Shown here: piece after piece, positions 35,739-48,545 of the stretch
Layout: each line of letters opens with the position of its first letter
How positions within the stretch are numbered: position 1 is the first letter of the stretch
Source of the DNA: Bursaphelenchus xylophilus
Lineage: Eukaryota; Nematoda; Chromadorea; Rhabditida; Aphelenchoididae
NCBI GenBank assembly: GCA_904066235.2
Contig: CAJFCV020000004.1
Location: 8,618,001 to 8,682,000, forward strand
Direction: 5' to 3'
DNA length: 64,000 nt
The notes under the pieces: generated by a model
Database searches by the model: none
What the model was told of the DNA's origin: nothing
Seen by the model: only the letters and a program-made list of their open reading frames with translations
Made by a program: the position numbers and the translations under genes

Positions 35739-38700
35739 CTAGAACGGATTTGGCTTCAAAATGGGATGTGAGTCAATACCGACAATACCAGGCGACAAAA
35801 CTTGGAAAACATATTGATTACCGGAGAACAGACCATAAGTGAAGAAAGAGGGAGATAACACAAGGACATTCATTGCATTTGGCGATGCAACACGAAGAAC
35901 ACCGGCTCCAGGGCTCAGCACGATGGCCGAAAAAGATTCTGGTGACAAAACACGGCCATCCAGAACTTTCGGAGCGAAGATCTTGGCTAAAAATGCCTCC
36001 GGGACTAATACCCAGCCAACTAACAGAAGCGGTGAGAACAACATAAGACGGAAAGCGGTCGGAGCAAGGACTCGGAACACCAAGACCACCGGTGAGAAAA
36101 TGGTGGCAATCATGAACCGAGGAGAGATGATATCGGCCTGAAATTGGAAATGGGTAGGTTATAAGCTGCGCAACTTTTAGACCTTTTTCAAATTCAAAAA
36201 TCATACTTACCCCCAGCATGTAAGGCGAGAATACTTGTAGGTAGAATGCGAATGGCGAGATGATATAATTTCCCAGGAAATTCGGATTATTAATCCGCGA
36301 TACAAAGGCAAACGGATTGAGGAATCGGAAATCAAAAATTGACGGTCTCCTCAATGGTGCCGCCGTTGTTGCTCTTTTAAATCGATGAGGGAAAGCTGTT
36401 GTTCTGGGTGGAATCTTCCCTTCCTTTTCGGCCATTTCCATCAACTCTTGAGGGGTCATTTGAGCCAACTGTCTAATTGCATGCTCCAAGTTACGGTCAT
36501 TTTCAATCGCAGGGTTGTCTAGGTCCACTTGCATTGGTCGCACACCTAAAAATTGTTATCAATAATTCACTTCTTCAGTCCTACCGTTCTCTCCATAGGC
36601 CATTTCTAGTTGCTCTCTGGTCATAGGAGCATAGCCAAATTTCTCCATGTGTTGTTGTTGCTCTTCTGTGGTCATGTTTCGAATCTCAGCCATTTGATTT
36701 TCCGTTTCTTCGGATCTTTTTATCCTGGGGTAGAGATCTCTTTTGACTATTCGCATATGCTTGCCAAACCGACGAACATGCCCGCCGAGGAGTCTGCTGC
36801 CGCCAGTAATATCGAGTAGAAGCTCAATCCACCGTTGGGTCTCACAGTCATCCGATTTACTCCACTGAAAGACAAAGATTTTTCCTTTTTTTCAGCGTAG
36901 AGTCTATACATTTTATAATATTTCCGTAGTACTACAGCTAAAGGGTTAGAAGAATATACAACGAAATTTACGATCTTTACGGATGTAAGTCTTTAAACAA
37001 AATATGATATCCACTTTATAAAGGACCACACTCACCTTGAACAACTTCGGCAAGGGTATCATTCCCTCGTCCTGGAAGCTGAGCATGTTGGGAGACAGCC
37101 ATCGCTTGGACTCGGGATCCATAGGCCCTTCTGGCAGGATATTGAAGAGCTTTGGCGACAAAACGGAGACAACTCCCTTGTCATCATAGCTTTCGATCTC
37201 CTCCAGGCTCTTCCTCAGTTGCTCATACGGACTCTGACCATCTGGGGCTCGATTTTCAAACGTGACATTGACATCCATTTTACGGAGAAACCTGGAGAAT
37301 CGTATTGACTATTGTGAAGAAAGCGGTAGTGTCTTACTGCTCATTGTCCTTTCCAGCGCCGTATGTGTATCTGATGACATGGTTCATCTGTTCAAAGTAA
37401 TCGCGGACATCTCGCAAGATCTTTACGTTGCTTGGAGTGTCACATCGACGGGAAACGTTGAACACTTTGCGGTATGCTAAAAAAATTTTTGTGCCTAGTT
37501 GACTTTTGGAAGGTGAGCTCGTCGGAGGTGGGATATAAACGGTTTATATTTTATAGGGAAAAAATTCCAAAGGCATCTTCGCTTGACTTTGATAGCTTGC
37601 CGGACAGTTTAGCTCATTTTTTGGCGGCTAAACTGAAGGTTATTTTTTCGAAAGCTAGGGCCAAGATGCCGTAATCACAGTAAACCCTAAAGTTTCCGGA
37701 CACTCCAAAGCAAACAAAACAGGCCCTTTTGCCTCGACTTAATTGTGGACAGTACGACCTCCCTCGTCAAGTCAATTAAGCATCAATCTCGAACTAAAGT
37801 GACTCACTGACTTCTCGTTTCTTCCTTCTCGCTAACTTGGCTTTGATTTTTTCAAGGTTTTGTTTCCTTTTCAATGATTCTAGTCTTGACTTATGACTCG
37901 GTTCTACAATCTTATTCGGCTTCCCTTTGTCTCCTTTTGTGGTTGATTGCAACTTTTCCAGACGGTTTGACCTTCTTTTTGGTGAATCTGAAACAAGAAG
38001 TATCGCTAGATTAAGGTTGAAAAAAAGTGAAAAAAGGGCTTGAAAAGGCTGTTAAAAAGTTTGATCGTTAATCTTCAAATGTTCGGCGAGAGATTTCGAG
38101 AGGATTTTGATGGTAAATGAAATCATGCGGAACTTATTTCTCGATTTGTCAAAAAATTTGAGTACTTCTTAAAATTGAGACCCAAAAATGATGACCAAAT
38201 TTCAAAACGATTATTTACCTTGGCCTTCCACTTTTGTTGGGCATGCAAACTTTCTGTAAACACTCAAAAACGCGCTTCGAAGCCAATTCCCATCATTATC
38301 GTCTTCATTAACCCTGCAATCATCTTTGACTTCTGGTGTCACCGTCGTGGCCTCCAATTCCTCTTCCTTTTTATCCCTCTCATCGAGCAGTCTCTCTACA
38401 CACTTTGCCATATCAATCACATTCTTTGCTCTCCTACGGCAAGAGTCGTAGATATTTTTGTCTCGAATAGTCAGGTCTTCAAGCAATCGTTTTGCTTTGG
38501 ACTGAAAATAGTTTTGAATTGAATTGTTATGATTAGAACATACGTCAAATAAAGCGAAGGTGGAAGCTCTATGAAACAGCGCATCAATGTATTCAGGATG
38601 TAATTCGAATTCTTGCTTTCTGTCTGAAATATAACTGTTATCATATCATTAGCGATCTTTATGAATATTTGGTAAATCTAAAGAATTTTTGGCATTGGGT

Positions 38701-39218
38701 ATTTTCGTAAACTTTGTGTCTTTTTGTCCTAAAGATCTTTACTTTGCAATCAGACTGTCGGGAAAATAATGTGGACCGGCCGCAGTAAAATGTATCGCCT
38801 CGTCGCAGTAGTGCACCAAATCTCTAGCCACGGGTAGACCTCGCAAAGCGATGATGGGACATTTCAACGCGTGACGAATCCACATTATTTTCCCGACAAA
38901 GAGATACAGCAGTAATTGGAAGAACGTACATACAACTAAAAGAATTTTTAAAAACTTTTAGGACGGCAAAACATGTGCTATATATAATGCAAATTTAATC
39001 ATCGTCTACACAAAGTTTTCACATAATTTCAGAACCTTGGAACAAGTGAAATCATCCTCTTCGTCCTCTTTCAATCGAACATCTAAGCCACCGGATAATG
39101 AAAATTTTTACTGTATCATTCACGAGTCCTCACCTGTCCCCGTCCTTGCCCCAAGATACACCCCCATCAGTGTATTCGTGAACCAGAGTAAGAACAAGAA
39201 GCTCTTCGTTTTCAACAT
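35739..39218 (-). CDS. MLT-10-like moulting-cycle protein, copy B
   Basis: About 678 aa. Exons in coding order: 39218-39134, 38623-38544, 38501-38219, 37987-37808, 37476-37338, 37291-37036, 36864-36585, 36545-36211, 36137-35739. Seven of nine exon lengths equal those of copy A exactly and the other two differ by 9 and 3 bp, so the two genes are a tandem duplicate pair. Signal peptide core is FLFLLWFTNTLMG. Motifs shared with copy A are FELHPEYI, NVIDMAKCVERLLDERDKKE, VRDYFEQMNHVIRYTYGAGK, LSPNMLSFQDEGMIPLPKLF, HVRRFGKHM and FGYAPM. RFKR lies at 489-492, and about 16 SP-decapeptides run from about 510 to the end. The intron between exons 7 and 8 is only 39 bp. Intron 1 holds a small inverted-repeat element. 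Moulting/cuticle function is inferred from family. Confidence 0.92.
38756..38898. mobile_element. 143-bp inverted-repeat mini-element in copy B intron 1
   Basis: The ends are TGTCGGGAAAATAATGTGGA and its exact reverse complement TCCACATTATTTTCCCGACA. No clear target duplication is seen. A single matching end, ATTATTTTCCCGACAG, occurs at about 35558-35574. This has the size and shape of a MITE of unknown superfamily. Confidence 0.75.
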
Positions 39219-42200
39219 ATCATTTGTGTCAATCCCAATCTTCGCAACAAGCTTCCATCCCTTTGTTCTTTGATCTCCACCTACAAACCATAAAGCGTTG
39301 CTTTTTCAGGGGAAACTTTCATCGACAAAAGTTCAATGCTAATTGATCGAAATTTTGAGTTTCCTCTCCCCGCAGACACGATTTTAATTATTCTTTTCAT
39401 TAGCGTGGATTTTAAAAATTGTCTGTGGTAATTGAAAAAACGGTAGGTGAAAGAAATACGAAGAAATTCAGGACATAAAAAAATTGTAACTGAAGATAAT
39501 AAAGTTAAAAATCAAAAAAAGTAAAGTTCAAGATAAGTGAAAGTATAAAAATAAGATCTTCTGATTTGGGTGCAAGCTTTAAAAAAGCTCCCCGGGCGTT
39601 GGTCTTTAGGCACTTCCCTGGTTAGTCTACTCTGATGAGCTATGAAAATCTTATGTCTTACAAGTAGAAAATAATACCCTGAATTTATATTTCCCTCAGC
39701 GAGCGAAAGCAAAATTTTTTCAGTGAAATTTAACGTTCTTTTCGAAAAGATCGCTTTCATTCCCATCACCACAATCCCACGCCGCAAACCACAATATCGA
39801 CTGATTGTACGGAAGATAAAACTGGAAAAATTCTACCGGAAGTTTCACAGTCATAGACATCAACAAATTTTTTGGAAGTTTCGCAGTTGGAAATTCGAAA
39901 AAATCGCAGCTTCAAAAACAATTTCGACAGTAAAAGTAAACATTTCGAACATTCTCTTCGCGGCGTCGGCTAAATCCAGAAATTTTTATGACAAAAAAAG
40001 CGAATTGATAAATTGACGGAACAACCCAAGTTTTTTTCGTATGCCGGTTTTCACTTTAGTGCGTCTATGGAAGCGACGGTTCGGACCGCAAGTTTCATGA
40101 CAGAGCCGTCTTTTATGGATGGTTGACGGAGAGTGCAAAGTTTGAGACATTTTGAAAAGGAGAGTGGTTTTTTCAGCCGTCTAATGCAGAGATCACTGGA
40201 GCAGTTGCATCATGGAAGCCATGAAGCATGAGTTATCAAGTTATGAACAAATATACCAAGTGCAACGCCCAGATTTTCCTGAAATTTTGCACACGAATTA
40301 TCTGTATGTTGCGTATCAATCTCCTAAAAGCCTCAGCTTGCACTTTGCAGAGATGGCTGAGGAATTCAACGATTTTTACCGCAAGCGTGTAGACAAAACG
40401 TGAAGAGCGGCCAATGGAAAACACCTTCGCACCAAATGTCTACGAATTTAGCGTGGAAAAGACTGATTTTTCTACACAATCAAAAGGCTAATGCAACATC
40501 TACATGAATCTTTTATAATCTAGAATTGAAAGGGCAAGACAATAAATTTGCTAAAGACATACGAAATAAAGACTTGCAAAACGCATCATTAATCACACGG
40601 ATGTTGGTTAATTTACTAGATTTTTATCGGTTGTTGAAGAAGAGAAGTTTGAACTTCGTCGTCTAAGATGTGCGCTAATCTCCAACCACTTCCTTCCGTT
40701 ATTGAGACTAGGCTTAAAGCTGCATGGAATAACCCACGGTCTCTATAAAAAATTCTTGCACGGTTCTGCCCCCGCAGGCTCTACAAAATCCTATGGTCTT
40801 CTTGATTACCACACAGCTCGTTCTCAGATATATATATTATCGTTGCCCAACACATCGACTTCTACCTCCAGACCTCGTCGAAAATTTCCGGTGCACCTGC
40901 GGAGAAATTTTCTATTAATTTTTTTGAAACTCCCTTTGATCTTGGCCCTGAAATGGCGGGTCACTTGAGGCGGGAGGTCGATTATATAATATGCGTTTTG
41001 GCAGGGAAATGAACATTGCTACAAAGCCATTGGGTAGTGTCGTGCCGGTAGCATAAGTCTTATTTTTTCGAGATTCGGCAACGTCCTAGCCATCTCCGCA
41101 AAAATATTCTCGTAAAATCTTTCGACAATGCGGTTGCACAAGCCAACACTCTAAAGAAAGGTTGAATCGGGAGGCTGAAGAATAAATCTTGTTATGGAAG
41201 ACAGGTAAAAACATCGACGCTATACTCAATACATCAGAAAATTTATTTTCCGTGATAAAAATAATATTATATGTAACAACAGTGTAATTACATACAATCC
41301 TCACTATTCAAACATTCAACCTGTGTATCGTCTTTCCATAAAGTTCATCATAATGGGACAACAAATCATTTTCTACGGGATGGAAAAATTTGCTTTTTTT
41401 GAGAAAAGTATCACTCTTTGGTCAAATGACACTGATGAGTGGTTTACTTTTTTTGGGACGTTGCTTGAATCTGTATTTGTTTCCTCTTTGGATTTGTTCG
41501 GTAAAAGATCTCACAAGTAATGAGAAAAAATATGTTTTTGTTTGGAGCCAGGATTCGTCAGAGCGTTCAGGGATTTCCAGACCAGCTTCATTCAGTTCAC
41601 ACCATGTCGAAAATATTATAATTTTTTAGACTAGTTTTTGTATAAGCTTGATTTTGCTTACAAGTACCATCTCTTTTTGCTGTTGGCCATAGCCCTAATT
41701 TTCGAGCCAAAACTTGTGCCCTTATATTATTTAAAACTGTTAGCTTTTCTAGTCTAATTCCCTTACAAGACACAGCAAATCCATCTGAAGACGATCTGGG
41801 TGAAACTTCCATTTTTTTATGCACTCTCCGACTCCCGTCCTTCTCACCCAATTCCTTCTGTATTATGGAAAAAAGAAGGGGACGATTAGCGAAAAGAGGC
41901 CATCACCTGCGGCGCCAAGAGTTAAAATATTGAATATCGGGGAGTTCAGACAAAATATCGTCGCCACCGTTAGACGTTTCTCATAAATTCTGTTGCGAGA
42001 TTACGGCGGTCAACTTTGCGGACTTGGTTTTTAGAGGGAGTGAATGGTTTATGTAGGTGCTTTAAGGGCCACTCTTCGGAAAATATGATAGATAATAAAA
42101 CTTCGCCAAGGTTCTCAGGGAAAAAACTTGGCCAGAATTGGACTCGTTTTCATGTGTATAATAAAGATATCTGGGATTCTGATCCACCGCTTGATCAACC

Positions 42201-43076
42201 AAGTTACTGTGCCCTCTGAACTTTAAGCTAATTTATGCCACATTTCTCCCATTGACCTATGAACCGTCACCTCATAAACGCGCGCCCAGAACGGCGCCAA
42301 AAATTATGCGAATATGTCTGGAGTTTACAGAGCGAGGAGTCTACCGTTAATGCTTTTGTTTCGAACAGGAATTGGTGAAAGGTTCAGTTTTTGTTTTACC
42401 CCCGGAAGGGATGCCAAATTGCAACTTTCGAGTTGCAAAGTACTAACGTTTTTGCCTCCGTAGAACGTGTCTAGTAGCTTTCAAAAAAGTGTCAACTTTT
42501 GTCGCTCTTTTACTGAAAAAAGTCTGGTTGTTTATGAAAATCGCGTGCTTGGAATCTCGCGTAGGTCATAGAAAAAAATGTAAAATTTGTGCCAAGTTTC
42601 AAAAAAAAAAACTGTGAGCCGAACTGAGCACTTCTTTTGTCAGCAAAATAACTTTTCAATCATACGAAGTACGGATTTCCCAGCAGTTCTTGCCCATTCT
42701 TTCAAACTTTTCCATTCCGCAACAATTTTTGCCCTTTTATGCAACACGTATTCGGCTCGCAAAATCCAATCCGTCATGCAAATTCGTTTCCGTTTCTCGA
42801 GCCAGCGGCATTGCTGCATGACACAGTTTCCCCATGTTTACTCTACTGCATTCTCGCATACCTCGGAATACCAAAGCTCAAAGTTGAAGCGGGTTTAATG
42901 TTTTTTTGCACTTGAAGCGCCGGCTCTCACCTTAAACACACACAAGTTTCATATCGGCGAGAGTTTTGTCATCGGACCGAGTGCTTGTTGCTGCCGGAAC
43001 AAATCCAGACGGTCGCATCTCGACCTCCCGAACTGGACTTGTTGAACGGCTAATGGCGCCGATCAGTGGCACTCGA
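39219..43076. other. 3.9-kb divergent gap between MLT-10-like copies B and C
   Basis: Shared upstream region of two head-to-head MLT-10-like genes. It holds the conserved block at 39316-39345 and degenerate copies of the dispersed repeat of 54819-55270 (about 40240-40440 and 42480-42640). Open frames at 39723-40016 and 42587-42898 have unremarkable composition and no recognisable family; I treat them as chance. Confidence 0.5.
39316..39345 (-). promoter_or_regulatory. Conserved upstream block, copy B
   Basis: This is the counterpart of 35003-35032, 98-127 bp before the start codon: CTTTCATCGACAAAAG followed by GTTCAATGCTAATTG. It differs from copy A's block at two positions, which break the perfect palindrome. 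The AAAGTTCA half-site is preserved. Confidence 0.5.
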
Positions 43077-46000
43077 ATGAAATGGAGGAGGTGGAAATGG
43101 TTCAGGGTGATCATATTTTTGTTGATGGCCGTTGGGAATGATGCGAGAGGTAAGTCACGGATTAAGACTTGTGTATATTGGGTGAAAACAAAACTTTTGC
43201 CGAATTTTTCAAGGGCAAAAATTGACTTGTGGCGGCCGGAATAAAAAAAGCTTGTTTCCGAAAGAGCACGATAAACTAGGAGTGTCGGCTAGACGGGAAA
43301 AGTTTATCTGGCTCTCATGGCCAGATAAATTTTTTTAGTTAGTCTGAGAGTCTATAACAAACTCTTCAGTTGCTAGAAATTTTTATCGCAATTTACAAAC
43401 AACTTTTTTGTGAACCATTTATGGAAAAACTGCTGTCGTATCCTGTGGTACTTCAAATCTCTTTTCAGGCGCGGATCAAATGTTTGAACTGCATCCAGAA
43501 TACATTGATCTGTTTCTTCATCGAGCAACAACAGTGGCGCTGTTTGAGGTAAGTCATCAAACAATCTAAAAACCCTTTTTTTAGTAATCAAAATTCAAGC
43601 CTCCGTAAAACGAATCGCAAAAGTCAAAAAAAGTTTTTTGTATAGGCGTTTCATTTTACGGAGGTTTATTTTGGCCTAATATGTATTGATTCCTGTGGCT
43701 TCTAGAGTCGTTCTTTAGAGGCATATCTTTTTGTTCATGAGTTTATTGCACAGGGGTTTTACTGAACAGACAATAACGACTTGTGATTTCCAGGCCAAGG
43801 CCAGAAAAGAGCTCCGGAAGCTCTCAAACTCTGAAGAAGTCATTTTCAAGGAGTGCGCGTCTTCTGCAAAAACAGTTTTGGCCATGGCCAAGTGTGTGAA
43901 TCGAGTTTTGGACACCAGAGACAAGATGAATGCGGATATTGTAGAGGATATTCCAGCAGATAATAATTGTGATTTTGATCATAGCGATGGAAATTGGGTT
44001 ATGGGACTGATGAGGACTATATACAGGACATTTGGATGTCCAAATAAGGAGAATGAAGAGGAAAAGAAGAAGAAAAAAGAGTTCACAATGAAGATTGGTG
44101 GGTTTTAAAATACGTTGTGTAGCATTGTTTTTTCTTGAAAAAAATGCATTTAAAAAATTGTTTATGTCCAATTTCATACTTCCAAACTTTCAGACATCAA
44201 AAAAGCCAACCACACCACGTCGGAATCCCTTTTTCCAAAGCCCGCACAACGCATAATCCACACACTGTATCCGGCGAGACTTCGATACAATCGAACTTCT
44301 CGACTCGATGCTCTCAGACGTCGAGTTTTTCAGTTTGGCCCTCATCAACGAACAATCAAGTTCAACAATCCAGAGCCAGAGGTTCAAGGGAAAGAAAGGA
44401 GTCGCTGGGAGCGAAGGCGACCGAAATTGGACATCAAAAGGCTGAGGAAAAGGGAGACAAGTGAGTTATTTTTGTATGTCAAATCGGGGCTAAGGTAGTA
44501 CAACCCCCCAGTCCAGTTTAGCCCCCCATAACCCAGTACAACCCCCCTCGTCCATTCTGAACCCCAAAATTTATTTCAAAGAATTAATCCAAGTTGTATG
44601 GTCCAGCACAAGCCCCCTACGTTTCAGGTCAAACCCCCAACGTAGTAGATCAAACCCCCTCTTACATTTTTTGTATTATTCTAACTTGTTCATTATGTGG
44701 GGCACATCAACCACAAAAAAAAAAGTTTCAAATCGGGAAAACTGTTTGCATAACTTTGTTAGGGTGCCCAAGGGTAGCTCAAATTAAAAATTGGAAACGA
44801 GTCGGACTGACCAAAAAATAGTAGTAGTAGTAGATTTGAAAACCTTATTTTAGACATCTTTTGCTACTAAATCGTTTCGTAACGAAGCAATTGCCTAAAT
44901 TCTTTTTTCTATGAGCATAATTAGAGTATTTTTAGAGAACAATAAGCAACCCTGTGTCATATACTAGCTTACTCACTCAAAATTCCAAAAAAAGTGATAT
45001 TTAGGTGACTAAAATAATATTTTAAAAATCTGTAAATTTTGACTCAGCTAGGTCCACTATGATCTAAAAAGACAATAAGAGCATAATTAGTGGCATCCGC
45101 ACCAGTTTAGAAGCTGTTCTAAGAACCTTGTTTTAGGTGATATTGGCCATTTTTGAAATTGGCGCAGCGAAGTTGAAACCAACTCCAAAAGCTCAGTATA
45201 GCCTTAGAAAGCCATCTCAATTTACATAGATAATTTTAAAACTTTGACTTCAGTCATAAACTTTCATTATTTTTGGTATAAGATCAGGTATGCTACTATA
45301 AGGTAAAACTTTTTTTCGACCTAAGAGTTAAAATTTTTGCAGTTAATCTCCCTTAACAGGATGTTATGAGATAATATAGTTAATTAATTAGACTATTTAA
45401 CGCTGTCGGACATTAAAAGCTGCCCAAAGTAATATAATCCATAAGGTAAAAAAGCTTAAAATCGCATCTACTTTTTTATTATCTGTCCGATTTGCTTCAA
45501 ACTTCGCATACTACCTTAGAATGCAATATTCTGAAGATCGTTGCAATCACTTTCCGTGTTTCAATCGTTTTAGACAAGTTATTCTGCCGCAAAGTTTGCA
45601 AAAATTCGATTTTCTCCGGCCGTTTGTCGCTAACCTGGTGGCCGAAGAACGCCAAAATCTATTAATTTAAAAAATATGGGTCCTTGGCAATGTTTTAATC
45701 GCAGGTTCATGTTATTTTGTTCATTACCCACTGCACAGTAAGCTAAAACATTAGAGACTCTTAAAAAACCGAATGCCAAAAATCTTGGCATTCTGTTTGT
45801 GGTTGATGTGTGGGGTGTGAAGCGGACAAAACAGTGGGGGTTTGAACTACCGTTCGTGGGGGGCTGAACTACCGAAGCCCCGTCAAATCTTATGTAATAA
45901 AACAATGTATAAAAACAATAAATTTTTAAGGTAAACCGCAAATCCAAAATGTCAGCAAACGATGTGAAATCCCGAAAAATGTGGCCTTGTTGAGGAATGT

Positions 46001-48185
46001 TCAGTCATATTTCGATAAGATGAATCACGTCATCCGATTTACTTATAGGATGGGGAAATCAAATGAAAAGTAAGCTTACTTGGATTCTCAAAAATCTTGA
46101 TATAGAACTGAAGCCCTCCGCAAAAATGCTTTCAAATTTTTTAAGCGAAAGATTGCTACAAAATAAGTGTCCTACAACCAGATATCTTTTCAGATTTTTC
46201 AAAGAGATGAACGACAATGTTGCCTTTCAAAATCGCCCTCCGAATGGGAAATCGCCCTACGAGGAGATGCAAAAAATGATGCAGCAAATTGAAGAATTTG
46301 ATGACAAAGGAGTGATCTCCATTTTATCTCCAAAACTCTTCAATTTAATGCCAGATCAACAGGATCCGGAGTCCAAACGATACATGTCTCCCAACATGTT
46401 GAGCTTCCAAGACGAGGGGATGTTACCGTTGCCAAGACTGTTTAAGGCAAGTTTTAAAGAGGGTAAAATACGCTTCTTTACATCAAAATACGTCAAGGAT
46501 GAAATTTTCCACAGAAAAATTATTTTTTGTTGTAAATGAATATGAATACACACGAAAGAATACGCCATAAGAAGTTCTTGACTTGCGGCGTATAGCTTCT
46601 CATCTCGATTTAATATTTTTTGAGTTCTGCGAGAAAAAATTCTTTTCGGAGATCTTATCGAGAAATTTGCGAATTTTAAGAAATTACTTTGTCTATAATA
46701 CTAACAAAAAATTATCAAATAGCAACAAAAAATCAACAAAAAAATCACCGCTATCAAAAAAATTTTTTTGTCTAGTAGTACAAGTTTTTTAATCAAAAAA
46801 ACTTTTAGCTCAGCAACACTGATGAATGTGAAACCCTAAAATGGCTCGACCTCCTCCTTGATTTTACCGGCGGCACGAAAATGTTGAACGGCCATGTCCA
46901 ACGGCTTGGGGAGCATATGAAAACAGTCGACGAAATCCTCTACCCCAGGCTGTTGGAGACTGAGAAGATGGAGAAACATTACGATAAAGTGCATTCCATG
47001 TCGTCGGAAGAGCAACGAAGGCAAATGAAAAAGTTTGGGTATGCACCGTTGAATGCGAAACAACTGGAGATGATGTATGGCGATAAAGGTGGGTGAGAGA
47101 AAAAAGCTGAAAACGGTGTTTATAAGGCCTTCTGATCAAGGATTTTTCGAATTTTCTTCTGATTTTATCAATGTAATTTACCTAGAATACTTATCAACAT
47201 CTAAAAAAATTTAGCTATACATAAAAAAGCATGGTTTATACATCCTCAAAAAATACAAAAAATCTTTTTTTCCAGGAGTTCTCCCCGCCTACAATGTGGA
47301 TGTAAAATCTCATATGGAGGATCCAGACGCGGCTCTCGAGAAGACAATTCGCAAACTCTCAAGTTTGACGCCGGAAGAAATTGCGGAGGTCGAAAGATAC
47401 CAAAAAGACGAATCCACGATAAAAGTCGGCAAAATGGACGAAAAAACAGATATGCCGTTTCGAACACGACGCCAGGCTCCAGCCCCACCGAGAAGGCCGT
47501 CATTTTTTGATTTTCGAGATTTGGATCCATTTGCGTTCACCCAACGGATCTCAAATCCCAATATTTTGGGACATTATGTCATCTCACCGTACGCATTTTA
47601 TTTGCAAGTCTTCTCACCAACGTTGTTGAACGTAAGTGGCGATTTTTGGAACATTGGCGATTATTTTGACATTTTTTTGCCTACCAAGTTTTTTGCTTGG
47701 CCATTTCGAAAGGTTTTCTTTCGGCCGGCATAGTTTATTTTTGTAGAGAGCTTTTGCTATGTATAATAATACTTATGCTTCCATTTCAGATGGAAATCAT
47801 CAATCCCCGTGCATTTATTGCGACCATTTTCTCGCCGGTTGTGTTGGTCCTTCGAGTCCTGTCGCCCTCCGCCTTCCGCCTTATGTTGTTCTCTCCACTG
47901 ATGTTAATCGCCTGGATTATGGTCCCAGAAGCATTTTTGGCCAAGATCTTCTCTCCCAAGCTGTTGGATGCCCGTATTTTGTCGCCGGAATCCTTCTCGG
48001 CGATTGTGTTGTCTCCTGGAGCGGGAGTAATGCGTATAGCGTCGCCGAATGCAATGAATGTGTTGGTATTGTCACCCTCGATATTCACTTATGGTCTCTG
48101 GTCGGGTAATCGGTATGTGGTGCAGGTGTTGTCTCCCGGTTTGGTGGGTGTGGATCAGCATCCATTACTGAAGCCGGAACCATAG
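43077..48185 (+). CDS. MLT-10-like moulting-cycle protein, copy C (divergent)
   Basis: About 715 aa. Exons: 43077-43149, 43469-43548, 43794-44097, 44194-44460, 45931-46069, 46194-46446, 46809-47088, 47276-47631, 47790-48185. Intron positions and phases match copies A and B, and exons of 80, 139 and 280 bp are the same size. The second in-frame ATG (43077) is preferred over 43053 because it opens a compact signal peptide with core WFRVIIFLLMAVG. Shared motifs are FELHPEYI, MAKCVNRVLDTRDK, YFDKMNHVIRFTYR, LSPNMLSFQDEGMLPLPRLF and FGYAPL. Exon 4 is longer than in A and B (267 against 180 bp) and strongly basic. RTRR at 528-531 sits where A and B have RFKR. SP-decapeptides run from about 548 to the end. 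The intron after exon 6 has a GC donor (AAG|GCAAGT). Intron 4 contains a 1.4-kb transposon. An older paralog than the A/B pair. Confidence 0.92.
44485..45882. mobile_element. 1398-bp inverted-end element in copy C intron 4
   Basis: The left end starts CGGGGCTAAGGTAGTACAAC; the right end, read inward, starts CGGGGCTTCGGTAGTTCAGC. TCAAAT flanks both sides (44479-44484 and 45883-45888), a likely 6-bp target duplication. The subterminal zones are degenerate C-rich repeats (AGTACAACCCCC, TAGCCCCCC). A second pair of matching inner stretches contains CACATCAACCACAAA. No transposase is recognisable, so it is non-autonomous; superfamily undecided. Confidence 0.8.
44819..44834 (+). repeat. Short (GTA)n microsatellite
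   Basis: AGTAGTAGTAGTAG lies inside the intron 4 transposon of copy C. Confidence 0.8.
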
Positions 48186-48351
48186 ATTTATTGATTGTTT
48201 GTGAAGTTTTTGTGGCTTGAAACAGCAGCCAAGCCCGACAATATCTCCTGTTAGTTGCTCATTATCTAATATCGCTTTTATATATTTTCACTTTCTGTCT
48301 CCAAAGAGTGTATTCGTTTACCAAAGCCGATCTTATTTCAATCTCATTGTA

Positions 48352-48545
48352 CAGGGTCTTCCATCTTTGTGGCCCGATTTGAATTCGCTAAAACTTCTTT
48401 ATTTTTCGACCTAATTTGAAGATTCTTTTTTTCCCTGAACCCTCAGAATCGCTCATTTTGTTTTAATACCAATATATGGCAGGACTACAGAAATCTCGCC
48501 ATCTTCGTCGTGAAGTACAGAAGGCCACAAAGATCGAACACCTTG
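48352..48545. mobile_element. 194-bp TA-flanked mini-element related to the pgp intron element
   Basis: TA precedes 48352 and follows 48545. The left end CAGGGTCTTCCATCTTTGTG continues into GGCCCGATTTGAATTCGC, closely matching the arm of the element at 30131-31003 for over 100 bp. The right end CCACAAAGATCGAACACCTTG is a diverged inverted copy. A short, internally deleted relative of the same family. Confidence 0.8.
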
